This document shows, piece by piece, positions 52,003 through 60,616 of a DNA stretch of 64,000 nt. The position numbers and the translations under genes were made by a program. The DNA is from Mesorhizobium sp. CA8. GTDB taxonomy: Bacteria > Pseudomonadota > Alphaproteobacteria > Rhizobiales > Rhizobiaceae. The notes beneath the pieces are model-generated. The model ran no database searches. It worked only from the letters and a program-made list of their open reading frames with translations, and was not told the DNA's origin. Where the stretch lies: NCBI RefSeq assembly GCF_020164955.1, contig NZ_JAIUHG010000003.1, positions 186,001 through 250,000 of the forward strand. The letters are read 5' to 3'. Position 1 is the first letter of the stretch. Every line of letters begins with the position of its first letter.

Positions 52003-53976
52003 GTGCCGAATTCCGTTTCCCTGACATTTCCCGATGGTTCCGTCCGCGAGTACGACGCGACGCTGACCGGCGCGAGCCTTGCCGAATCGATTTCCAAGTC
52101 GCTGGCGAAGAAGGCCGTGGCCTACAGCCTCGACGGCACCTTGCGCGATCTTTCCGATCCGCTCGGCACGTCCGGCAAGGTCGAGATCATCACCCGCGAG
52201 GATCCGCGTGCGCTGGAACTCATCCGGCACGATGCGGCGCATGTGCTGGCCGAGGCTGTGCAGGAGCTGTGGCCGGGAACGCAGGTGACGATCGGGCCGG
52301 TTATCGAGAACGGATTCTACTACGACTTTGCCAGGAACGAGCCGTTCACGCCGGACGACTTTCCGGTGATCGAAAAGAAGATGCGCGAGATCATTGCGCG
52401 CAACAAGCCGTTCACCAAGGAAGTGTGGTCGCGCGAGAAGGCGAAGAAGGTCTTCGCCGAGAAGGGAGAGCGCTACAAGCTCGAGCTGATCGACGCCATT
52501 CCGGAAGACCAGGACCTCAAGATCTACGCACAGGGCGACTGGTTCGACCTATGCCGCGGTCCGCACATGGCCTCGACCGGGCAAATCGGCAATGCCTTCA
52601 AGCTGATGAAGGTGGCGGGCGCCTACTGGCGCGGTGATTCGAACAACCCGATGCTGACGCGCATCTACGGCACGGCGTTTGCCGACCAGGCGCAGCTCGA
52701 TGCCTATCAGACGCTGCTGGAAGAGGCCGAGAAGCGCGATCACCGCAAGCTCGGGCGCGAGATGGACCTGTTCCATTTCCAGGAAGAGGGACCGGGCGTC
52801 GTCTTCTGGCACGCCAAGGGCTGGAAGATGGTGCAGAACCTGATCAACTACATGCGCCGCCGCCTCGACGAGCACGGCTATCAGGAAGTCAACGCGCCGC
52901 AGGTGCTGGACAAGAGCCTGTGGGAGACGTCGGGACACTGGGGCTGGTACCGCGACGCGATGTTCAAGGTCACCGTCGCCGGCGACGACACCGACGACGA
53001 CCGCGTCTTCGCGCTGAAGCCTATGAACTGTCCCGGCCATGTGCAGATCTTCAAGCATGGGTTGAAGTCATACCGCGAACTGCCTGTCAGGCTTGCGGAG
53101 TTCGGCAATGTGCATCGCTACGAACCGTCGGGCGCGCTGCACGGACTGATGCGCGTGCGCGGCTTCACGCAGGACGATGCGCATATCTTCTGCACCGAGG
53201 AGCAGCTCGCGGCCGAATGCCTGCGCATCAACGATTTGATCCTGTCCACCTATGCCGATTTCGGCTTCGACGAGATAAGCGTGAAGCTGTCGACGCGGCC
53301 GGACAAGCGCGTCGGCACCGACGAGGCCTGGGACCATGCCGAGGCGATCATGAGCAATGTGCTGGAGACGATCCGCACGCGCTCCGGCAACCGCATCAAG
53401 ACCTCGATCAATCCGGGCGAGGGCGCCTTCTACGGCCCCAAATTCGAATATGTGCTGAAAGACGCCATCGGCCGCGAATGGCAGTGCGGCACCACGCAGG
53501 TCGACTTCAACCTGCCCGAGCGCTTCGGCGCCTTCTATATCGGCTCGGATTCGGAGAAGAAGCAGCCGGTGATGGTGCATCGCGCGGTGTGCGGCTCGAT
53601 GGAGCGGTTCCTCGGCATCCTGATCGAGAACTATTCCGGCCATTTCCCGCTGTGGTTCGCGCCGTTGCAGGTGGTGGTGGCGACGATCACCTCCGATGCC
53701 GACGAATACGCAATGAAGGTCGTCGAGAGGCTGAAGGCCGCGGGGCTGCTGGCTGAAGCCGACCTGCGCAACGAGAAAATCAACTACAAGGTGCGCGAGC
53801 ACTCCCTGGCCAAGGTGCCGGTCATCCTCGTCTGCGGCAAGCGCGAGGCCGAGGAGGAAACCGTCAATGTCCGCCGGCTGGGTTCGCGCGACCAGGAATC
53901 GCTGAAGCTCGAGGATGCCGTGAAGTCCCTCACCGACGAGGCGGTCTCGCCCGACCGCAAGCGTCGCGCCGCCTGA
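52003..53976 (+). CDS. thrS: Threonyl-tRNA synthetase
   Basis: 657 residues from GTG 52003, with AGGAG seven bases upstream. N-terminal TGS domain (about 1-60), editing domain with [10 protein letters not shown], class II catalytic core: zinc ligands in [24 protein letters not shown] and the motif 3 region [20 protein letters not shown], then an anticodon-binding domain. Complete length. A strong terminator follows at 53994. Confidence 0.97.
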   Translation: MPNSVSLTFPDGSVREYDATLTGASLAESISKSLAKKAVAYSLDGTLRDLSDPLGTSGKVEIITREDPRALELIRHDAAHVLAEAVQELWPGTQVTIGPVIENGFYYDFARNEPFTPDDFPVIEKKMREIIARNKPFTKEVWSREKAKKVFAEKGERYKLELIDAIPEDQDLKIYAQGDWFDLCRGPHMASTGQIGNAFKLMKVAGAYWRGDSNNPMLTRIYGTAFADQAQLDAYQTLLEEAEKRDHRKLGREMDLFHFQEEGPGVVFWHAKGWKMVQNLINYMRRRLDEHGYQEVNAPQVLDKSLWETSGHWGWYRDAMFKVTVAGDDTDDDRVFALKPMNCPGHVQIFKHGLKSYRELPVRLAEFGNVHRYEPSGALHGLMRVRGFTQDDAHIFCTEEQLAAECLRINDLILSTYADFGFDEISVKLSTRPDKRVGTDEAWDHAEAIMSNVLETIRTRSGNRIKTSINPGEGAFYGPKFEYVLKDAIGREWQCGTTQVDFNLPERFGAFYIGSDSEKKQPVMVHRAVCGSMERFLGILIENYSGHFPLWFAPLQVVVATITSDADEYAMKVVERLKAAGLLAEADLRNEKINYKVREHSLAKVPVILVCGKREAEEETVNVRRLGSRDQESLKLEDAVKSLTDEAVSPDRKRRAA

Positions 53977-53993
53977 CATACCCGCACGTCTTG

Positions 53994-54023
53994 AAATGGC
54001 GGTGGCGTGTCCACCGCCATTTT
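53994..54023 (+). terminator. Intrinsic terminator of thrS
   Basis: AAATGGCGGTGG (53994-54005) pairs with CCACCGCCATTT (54011-54022), followed by further T and C. Confidence 0.88.
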
Positions 54024-54059
54024 CATATGCCTGTCACGCCAGCCCTGTAACGAGCCGCC

Positions 54060-55001
54060 ATGCTCAAGTTGAAACTGCGGGAAAGACGGTTTCCCGAGCT
54101 CTCCTATGCGAACCCGCATCAACCGGTGCTGACGCGCTGGTTCATCCATTCGGTCGAGGGCCTGTCGGGTCGCGACCGCTTCGCCGTGCTCTACGATTTC
54201 TGGCGCCGCCAGGTTGTGCCGACCGGCGACCGCGTATTCAGCCGCATGCTGGAATTGATCGACGTCAAGGTCCGCAACGCCGTGCAATGGCCGCCGGCGG
54301 CGCTGCCGGACACGCCGCTGGTGATCGTCGCCAACCATCCTTTCGGCATCGGCGACGGCATTGCGGTGCTGTCGCTGGTCGAGCAACTGGGCCGGCCGTT
54401 CCGGGTCATGATCCACAAGGATCTGCTCAGGATCCGCGAGATGGAGTCATATTCGCTGCCGATCGATTTCTCCGAGACCAAGGAAGCGCTGAAGAACAAC
54501 ATGGCGGTGCGCCATGAAGCGGTGCGGCTGTTGAAGGAAGGTGTCACCATCGTCGTGTTCCCGGCCGGCGGCGTCGCCACAGCGCCCAAGGGTTTCGGCC
54601 GCGCCGTCGACCTGCCGTGGAAGATGTTCCCGGCCAAGCTGGTTCAGGACGCCAAGGCCTCGGTCATCCCGATGCATTTCTCCGGCCAGAACGGCCGCCT
54701 GTTCCATCTCGTCAGCGGCCCGATGAACATGGCCGAGCGCGACAGCCGCGTGGCGAAGTTCATCGGCAAGGCATCGCTGACATTGCGCACCTCCTTGCTC
54801 ATCCGCGAATTCGCCCGCCTGTCGGGCAAGGCGATCGAGGTGCGCATCGGCGACGTGCTGAGCTGGAGCGACCTCGAGCCGCTGCGCGACCGCAAGGTGC
54901 TGCTCGATCGCCTCTATCGTGCGGTGTTCGATCTGGCCGTCCCGGCGGCGCAGCGTGCCCGCGTGCCGTTCCTGCCGAAGCGGATGCGCAAGGCGGCCTG
55001 A
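54060..55001 (+). CDS. Lysophospholipid acyltransferase family protein
   Basis: 313 residues of the PlsC-like acyltransferase fold. The catalytic His/Asp block is NHPFGIGDG (H-x5-D rather than the classical H-x4-D), with IHKDLLRIREMES and VVFPAGGVATAPKG as substrate and glycerol-phosphate motifs. No obvious membrane helix. Probably acylates a lysophospholipid or related lipid in the inner leaflet; substrate unknown. Starts just after the thrS terminator. Confidence 0.87.
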   Translation: MLKLKLRERRFPELSYANPHQPVLTRWFIHSVEGLSGRDRFAVLYDFWRRQVVPTGDRVFSRMLELIDVKVRNAVQWPPAALPDTPLVIVANHPFGIGDGIAVLSLVEQLGRPFRVMIHKDLLRIREMESYSLPIDFSETKEALKNNMAVRHEAVRLLKEGVTIVVFPAGGVATAPKGFGRAVDLPWKMFPAKLVQDAKASVIPMHFSGQNGRLFHLVSGPMNMAERDSRVAKFIGKASLTLRTSLLIREFARLSGKAIEVRIGDVLSWSDLEPLRDRKVLLDRLYRAVFDLAVPAAQRARVPFLPKRMRKAA

Positions 55002-55010
55002 ATAAAGTGA

Positions 55011-55976
55011 CTAGTCCGCGCCTTCCTCGGGGTCGATGGCGGACTGTTCGTTGGCCACGACCTCGATTTCCTGGTTCTGGCCGGCAACGACCGTGAAATC
55101 CTTCTGGTAGATACGGTCGCGGTTCTTGGCGATGATGGTGTACTGCCCCTCGGCCAGCACCATCGAGGCGAAGGCGCCGACCGCTTCCTTGATCGGATCG
55201 CCGCTCTCGTTGAGCAGCGACCAGGACGTGTCGGCGATGGCTTCGCCGCCGGGCTCGCGCACCAGCTTCATCGTCATCTCGGCGGCCCGGTGCTCCACGG
55301 TCGCTTCCGTCAGCTTGCCGGCCTCGACGCGGATGTCGGAGCGGATCACAGCGTTGACCGCGCCGTAGGTGGAGACGACATGGTAGGTGCCGGCGTTCAG
55401 CCGCACCACCGTGTTCGGCGCGACGTCGGGGGCGATCAGCGCCCGGTCGCCATTGGCCGCGGCTTGGCCTTCATAGATCGAGAAGCGCAATTTCTTCGGC
55501 GGGATGGGCGCGCCGCCCGACGTCACCGCGTCGAGCTTCAGGCCGCCGGCGTCGAGCACGAGGCTTTCGCGCTTTGCCTCTTTGCCGACCGTGATGCGCT
55601 TGGTGGCGCCGGCGCGTCCGTAGGAGGCATGGACAAGATAGCTGCCGGGGTCGAGCTGGAACACGGCCGTGCCGCCATGGGCAGATGCCACCATCGGCAG
55701 CTTGCCGTCGCTGGCGGGCTGCGGCCTGAAGACCCGCCAGACGATGCCGCGGGTGATGTCGGCGCCTTTGTCGGTCAACTGCGCCGACAGCGTGATGGCG
55801 CCGCCATTGCCGAGCGCCAGCGGTCCTCCTGTCTTCGGCGTCGCGTAGCTCGAAATGCCTGGAAGCTTGATGTCGCTGACGTCGTTGGCGTTCTGGGCGA
55901 GCGCGAAGGAAACCGGCACCGCGAACAACGCAGCGACGAGTGCGATCACGAAAAGGCGCAGGTACCCCTCAAACAT
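55011..55976 (-). CDS. Hypothetical secreted protein, repeated beta domains
   Basis: 321 residues from ATG 55976. Signal peptide (MFEGYLRLFVIALVAALFAV...SFALA). The mature part is built of two or three beta-rich modules with the recurrent AGTYHVVSTYG / PGSYLVHASYG / EGQYTIIAKNR type of strand, like carboxypeptidase regulatory-like domains. Periplasmic or surface; function unknown. Converges with the acyltransferase gene. Confidence 0.78.
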   Translation of the reverse strand: MFEGYLRLFVIALVAALFAVPVSFALAQNANDVSDIKLPGISSYATPKTGGPLALGNGGAITLSAQLTDKGADITRGIVWRVFRPQPASDGKLPMVASAHGGTAVFQLDPGSYLVHASYGRAGATKRITVGKEAKRESLVLDAGGLKLDAVTSGGAPIPPKKLRFSIYEGQAAANGDRALIAPDVAPNTVVRLNAGTYHVVSTYGAVNAVIRSDIRVEAGKLTEATVEHRAAEMTMKLVREPGGEAIADTSWSLLNESGDPIKEAVGAFASMVLAEGQYTIIAKNRDRIYQKDFTVVAGQNQEIEVVANEQSAIDPEEGAD

Positions 55977-56137
55977 GCCTTGCGTTGAAGCCCAAGGCGG
56001 TGGCAATTTCAAGGCCTAGAAGCGTGCCGCCCGGCGCGGCGGCTTCTTATCGGCGCAAAACGCCACCGCCCGAGCCGCCCGACCTCCCGATGGCGTGCTT
56101 CAGCTCAAAATCGAATGTCTTCAGGAGACTTGCGCCC

Positions 56138-56722
56138 ATGGCGTCGCCGATCATCGACTTCCTGCTCACCCGCAATTCCGCGCCGATCCCCGACCTCAAG
56201 GAGCCGGCGCCGAGCGATACCGAGATCGCGACGATGATCGCGGCGGCGTCGCGCGTCCCCGACCACGGCCGGCTCGAGCCTTGGCGATTCATCCTCTATC
56301 GCGGCGAGGCGCGCGTCGAGATCGGCAAGAAGCTGGCAGCACTTGCCGAGCAGCGCGAGGGGCCGCTGCCGGAAGGCAAGCGCAATCAGGAACTGGCGCG
56401 CTTCTCGCGCGCGCCGCTGGTGATCGGCGTGGTGTCGGTGCCGAAGGAGAGCCCGAAAATCCCCCAATGGGAGATGTTCCTGTCGGGCGGCATGGCCGCT
56501 ATGAACCTGATGATCGCGGCCAACGCGCTGGGCTACGGCACCAACATGATCAGCAACTGGTATTCCGACGTGCCGGAGGGCAGGGCGATCCTCGGGCTCT
56601 CGCCGCAGGAGCGCGTCATCGGCTTTGTCCATATCGGTTCCTATCAAGGGCCCGCGCCGGAGCGGCCCCGGCCCGATCCGGCGAAGCTCTATGCCGATTA
56701 CGCCGGTCCCTGGGCGGGTTAG
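56138..56722 (+). CDS. Nitroreductase family protein
   Basis: 194 residues from ATG 56138 with AGGAG upstream. FMN-dependent oxidoreductase fold: MIAAASRVPDHGRLEPWRFI, MNLMIAANALGYGTNMIS and PEGRAILGLSPQERVIGFVH. YdjA-like single-domain type. Reaction in vivo unknown; typical substrates are nitro compounds or enones. Confidence 0.9.
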   Translation: MASPIIDFLLTRNSAPIPDLKEPAPSDTEIATMIAAASRVPDHGRLEPWRFILYRGEARVEIGKKLAALAEQREGPLPEGKRNQELARFSRAPLVIGVVSVPKESPKIPQWEMFLSGGMAAMNLMIAANALGYGTNMISNWYSDVPEGRAILGLSPQERVIGFVHIGSYQGPAPERPRPDPAKLYADYAGPWAG

Positions 56723-56796
56723 GACTATTTGTGGTTTTCGGAGGAACGGCGCGGCGGGCGGCCAATAGCGGCGGGGGACGTCACGGAAGGTTGGTC

Positions 56797-57471
56797 ATGA
56801 TCTCGAGATTGGTTTTCCAGACATTCGTATGGTTCGGCATCATGGGCGCGCTGCTGTTTCTGTCGGCAGGCACGCTGCGCTGGACCGGAGCCTGGGTGTA
56901 CACGGTCGTGATGGTCGGACTGAGCCTTACCATGGGCGTGGCGCTCGCCCGGCGCGATCCAGGCCTGATGAATGAGCGTCTCCGCCCGCCGATCCAGAAG
57001 ACCCAGACAGCGGCCGACAAGATATTGCTGAGCATATTGCTGCTCGGCATCTTCGCCTGGCTGGTCCTGATGGAGCTCGACTTCCGTTTCGGCTGGTCGC
57101 CAGCTCCCGTCTGGGTGCAGGTGATCGGCGTGCTGGTCCTGCTCGTCGGAATCTGGGTCTGCTATCTCACGATGCTGGAAAACAGCTTCGCTGCGCCTGT
57201 CGTGAAGATCCAGGACGAGCGTGGACAGAAGGTGATCACCACCGGTCCATACGGTTATATCCGCCACCCTATGTATGCAGGCGCCATACTCTATTTCGCC
57301 GGCACGGCGCTGCTGCTCGGCTCCTGGTGGGGGCTGGCATCGGTCCTCGCCTTCATCGTCCTGCTCGCCATCCGCACCTTCATCGAGGAAAAGACGTTGC
57401 GAACCGGCCTGCAAGGCTATGACGATTACGCCGCGCGCGTGCGCTACAAACTGATCCCGATGGTCTGGTAA
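56797..57471 (+). CDS. Isoprenylcysteine carboxyl methyltransferase-like membrane protein
   Basis: 224 residues from ATG 56797 with GGAAGG upstream. Five membrane helices, then TTGPYGYIRHPMYAGAILYF and EEKTLR, the signature of bacterial ICMT/PEMT-like methyltransferases that use SAM at the inner membrane. Lipid or thiol methylation is possible; no prenylated proteins are expected in bacteria. Same strand as the nitroreductase, 74 bp apart. Confidence 0.88.
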   Translation: MISRLVFQTFVWFGIMGALLFLSAGTLRWTGAWVYTVVMVGLSLTMGVALARRDPGLMNERLRPPIQKTQTAADKILLSILLLGIFAWLVLMELDFRFGWSPAPVWVQVIGVLVLLVGIWVCYLTMLENSFAAPVVKIQDERGQKVITTGPYGYIRHPMYAGAILYFAGTALLLGSWWGLASVLAFIVLLAIRTFIEEKTLRTGLQGYDDYAARVRYKLIPMVW

Positions 57472-57473
57472 GC

Positions 57474-58355
57474 TCAGGCAAGGCTGCCTGCCGCCCTGGC
57501 GCGAGCCAGCAAACGCTCGGCCAGCCGCAGATGCGGCCTGTCATACATCTTGCCGTCGATGCCGACGACGCCCGGATTTCCCGCCGCCGCGAAGGCATCG
57601 ACGATCGCCCGTGATCGCGCGACCGCTTCGGCGGACGGTGTGAAGGCGGCGTTGATGACCGGCACTTGCGCCGGATGGATCGCCATCTTGCCGGTGAAGC
57701 CGTCGCGCTCGGCCTCGCGGCATTCGGCCTCGAAGGCGGCCATGTCGCGGAAATCGGGAAAGACGGTGTCGATCGCAGCCACTTCGGCCGCGCCCGCCGC
57801 CAGAATGGTCATGGTGCGCGCCAGGCGAAACACGTCGGTGTAGCGGCCCCTCTCGTCGCGGGTAGAACGCGCGCCGATCGCCGCGGACAAGTCCTCCGCG
57901 CCCCAGGTCAGGCCGGCAAGCCGCGCGCTCGTTCCGGCATAGCTCGCCGCCGCCAGCACGCCCGCCGCGGTCTCGGTGATGATCGGCAGGATGCTTATGG
58001 CGCCGTCCGGCAGCCCGTTCTCGGCCTCATGCACGCGCAGCTTTGCCGCCAGTTGCTGGACGTCCTGCCCGCTGTTTGACTTCGGCAGCATGATGCCGTC
58101 GGGCTTGGCCGGGACAAGAGCCGCAAGGTCGTCGTCTGTCAGGCCGGTGGAAAGATCGTTGACCCGCACATAGATGGCCGAGCCCGTCCGGTGCCTTTGG
58201 CTGGAGATGAAGCCGGCCGCGGTCACGCGCGCCGCCATTTTGCCGGCGGCGGCGACCGAATCCTCGAGATCGACGATGACCACGTCGGCGCCGGCCTCGA
58301 AGCCCTTTTCCAGCTTGCGTTCGGAATCGCCGGGCACGAACAGCAGCGAGCGCAT
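57474..58355 (-). CDS. HpcH/HpaI aldolase/citrate lyase-type CoA lyase
   Basis: 293 residues from ATG 58355. TIM-barrel CoA-ester lyase with VIVDLEDSVAAAGK, DGIMLPKSNSGQDV, LTWGAEDLSAAIGA (metal and substrate sites) and GFTGKMAIHPAQV. Likely cleaves a malyl- or citramalyl-CoA-type substrate. Its start overlaps the MaoC stop by one base, and this pair recurs in rhizobia, suggesting consecutive steps on a CoA ester. Confidence 0.9.
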   Translation of the reverse strand: MRSLLFVPGDSERKLEKGFEAGADVVIVDLEDSVAAAGKMAARVTAAGFISSQRHRTGSAIYVRVNDLSTGLTDDDLAALVPAKPDGIMLPKSNSGQDVQQLAAKLRVHEAENGLPDGAISILPIITETAAGVLAAASYAGTSARLAGLTWGAEDLSAAIGARSTRDERGRYTDVFRLARTMTILAAGAAEVAAIDTVFPDFRDMAAFEAECREAERDGFTGKMAIHPAQVPVINAAFTPSAEAVARSRAIVDAFAAAGNPGVVGIDGKMYDRPHLRLAERLLARARAAGSLA

Positions 58356-58807
58356 CAGGCCGTCTTCCTCAGCATCATCGCCTGCCTGGTGCATTTGGCG
58401 ACAAGAACGTCATTCTGATTATAGGCGCGGTGCTCGAACTCGACGATGCCGCGATCGGGTTTCGACTTGGAGTCGCGCACGGAGACGACCGTCGTCTCGA
58501 CCCGGATGGTGTCGCCGTGGAAGACGGGGTGCGGGAACACCGTTTCCTTCATGCCGAGATTGGCGACCGTGGTGCCGACGGTGATGTCGTTCACCGAGAT
58601 GCCGATCATCAGGCCGAGCGTGAACAGCGAATTCACCAGCGGCTTGCCCCATTCGGTTTTCGCGGCAAAGTCGAAATCGATGTGCAAAGGCTGCGGGTTC
58701 AGCGTCATCACCGAAAACAGCATGTTGTCGCTCTCGGTCACGGTCTTGCGCAGCGTGTGGTGGAAGACATGGCCGACGACAAACTCTTCCAGATAAAGCC
58801 CGGCCAT
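58355..58807 (-). CDS. MaoC family (R)-hydratase
   Basis: 150 residues. Hot-dog fold enoyl-CoA hydratase with VTESDNMLFSVMTLNPQPLH and the FPHPVFHGDTIRVETTVVSV motif. First gene of a two-gene operon with the CoA lyase (TGATG overlap). Could hydrate mesaconyl-type or other branched CoA esters; substrate not determined here. Confidence 0.9.
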   Translation of the reverse strand: MAGLYLEEFVVGHVFHHTLRKTVTESDNMLFSVMTLNPQPLHIDFDFAAKTEWGKPLVNSLFTLGLMIGISVNDITVGTTVANLGMKETVFPHPVFHGDTIRVETTVVSVRDSKSKPDRGIVEFEHRAYNQNDVLVAKCTRQAMMLRKTA

Positions 58808-58958
58808 CGTTTGATCTCCTCCAATGTCGTAGCTTGATAGGCGTTGGCTGCGCCCCCATCAAGCCGGTTAAGAAACATGGTGAACCGTTCGTAAACCATT
58901 TCCAGCCTACCGTTGACGACGGGGCCGGATCTTTCCGGCGAGGGCGTAGCTGGTCAGT

Positions 58959-60080
58959 ATGATTGTTTCGCACTTTCTAAAATGGGTTGATACGGCAAGG
59001 GTTTCCGAGCGCGCCGCCGCCGCGAGCGCGTTGGCGCGCGCCTATATCAATGCCGATCTGCCGTTCGAGGATCGCTGCGCTGCAGAGGCGGCGCTGACGC
59101 TGCTTCTGGACGACGCTTCCTCCAAGGTGCGCCTGGCGCTTGCCGAGGCGCTGTCGATGAGCCATCACGCGCCGCCGCAGGTGATCAGCGCTCTGGCCGC
59201 CGACCAGCCGGAAGTGGCGGCGCTGGTGCTCGCGCGTTCGCCGCTGCTTACCGATGCCGACCTGGTCGAGCGCGTCGCCTGCGGCCAGAAGGCGACGCAG
59301 AAGCTGATTGCCAACCGACCGGTGGTGTCGATGTCGCTTGCGGCGGCAATCGCCGAGATCGGCGAACCGGAAGCCTGCGCCGTGCTGATTAGCAACAGCG
59401 GTGCCGAGATTGCTTCGCTCAGCTTCCGCCGCATGGCCGAGCGGCATGGCCACCTGCCGCTGGTGCGCGAGGCGCTGATCGCCGATCGGCGCCTGCCTGC
59501 CGACTGCCGGCACATGCTGCTGGTCAAGCTCGGCGAGACCCTGAAAGGATCGCCCCTGGTGCTGGCGATGATGGGGGCGGCGCGTGCCGATCGCGTCATG
59601 CGCGATGCCTGCGTGAAGGCCTCGGTCACGCTGATCGAGGGAACGCGCATGGAAGAGCATGCCGCGCTGATCGAGCATCTGCGGCTGCGCGGTGACCTCA
59701 CCGCTGGTTTCATCATTCGCACTATCGCGCATGGCAAGGTGGACTTCTTCGGCTCGGCGCTGGTGGCTTTAGCCCGGCAATCCGAGCAGCGGGTGACCGC
59801 GCTTCTCGCCGGCGGGCACGACATGGCGCTGCAGGCGCTGTTCCGTAGCGCCGGGCTAGCGCCGGCCACGCATGGCATCATCCTGCGCGCGCTGAAAGTC
59901 TGGCGCGAGGTCGCCAACGGCCGGCGTGTGGCTGGCGTGCAGGAAGTGAGCTGGCTGATGCTGAAGGAGCTCGGCGGCCAATCGGCGGAGGGCGATCTTG
60001 CCGGGCTGGTGAAGTCGATCCATCTCGACGCGCTGCGCGAAAACGCCCGCGGACATGCACTGGCCATCGCCGCCGCCTAA
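58959..60080 (+). CDS. DUF2336 protein
   Basis: 373 residues, almost all helical HEAT-like repeats (LTLLLDDASSKVRLALAEAL). DUF2336 is an alphaproteobacterial family of unknown function found in the cytosol. Transcribed alone; divergent from the MaoC operon. Confidence 0.85.
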   Translation: MIVSHFLKWVDTARVSERAAAASALARAYINADLPFEDRCAAEAALTLLLDDASSKVRLALAEALSMSHHAPPQVISALAADQPEVAALVLARSPLLTDADLVERVACGQKATQKLIANRPVVSMSLAAAIAEIGEPEACAVLISNSGAEIASLSFRRMAERHGHLPLVREALIADRRLPADCRHMLLVKLGETLKGSPLVLAMMGAARADRVMRDACVKASVTLIEGTRMEEHAALIEHLRLRGDLTAGFIIRTIAHGKVDFFGSALVALARQSEQRVTALLAGGHDMALQALFRSAGLAPATHGIILRALKVWREVANGRRVAGVQEVSWLMLKELGGQSAEGDLAGLVKSIHLDALRENARGHALAIAAA

Positions 60081-60096
60081 GGACACACATCAGGTC

Positions 60097-60534
60097 TCAA
60101 CTGAGTTCCTGGGCGAGGCCGATGAGAAGCCCTTCAGGCCCACGGATGTAGCAGAGGCGATACGCGTCCTTGTACCGGACGACTTCGCCGACGAGCTCGG
60201 CGCCGCGCTTGCGGAGCCTCTCCAGCGTGTCATCGATGTCGTCCACGGCGAACATGACGCGGAGATAGCCCAATGCGTTCACCGGGGCGTTGCGGTGATC
60301 CGCGACAACAGGCGGCGTGATGAAGCGGGACAGTTCGAGCCGGCTGTGGCCGTCAGGCGTGCGCATCATGGCAATCTCGACATGCTGATCGCCGAGCCCG
60401 GTGATACGCCCGGCCCATTCTCCTTCGATCGCGGCACGCCCTTCGAGTTCAAGGCCGAGCTCGCGAAAGAAATCGACCGTCCTGTCGAGGTCATTGACGA
60501 CAATTCCGACATTATCCATCCGTTTGAGCGCCAT
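60097..60534 (-). CDS. VOC (glyoxalase/dioxygenase) family protein
   Basis: 145 residues, two beta-alpha-beta-beta-beta modules (MDNVGIVVNDLDRTVDFFRE; FAVDDIDDTLERLRKRGAEL). Metal-dependent VOC fold; specific reaction unknown. Converges with the DUF2336 gene. Confidence 0.87.
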   Translation of the reverse strand: MALKRMDNVGIVVNDLDRTVDFFRELGLELEGRAAIEGEWAGRITGLGDQHVEIAMMRTPDGHSRLELSRFITPPVVADHRNAPVNALGYLRVMFAVDDIDDTLERLRKRGAELVGEVVRYKDAYRLCYIRGPEGLLIGLAQELS

Positions 60535-60616
60535 GTGTCCAACCTAAAAGGTGTCTACCAGTCTAACAAGGACCTATTCCCGGAAGGGGTCGGAAACCGG
60601 GCTCGTCCCGAGCTGG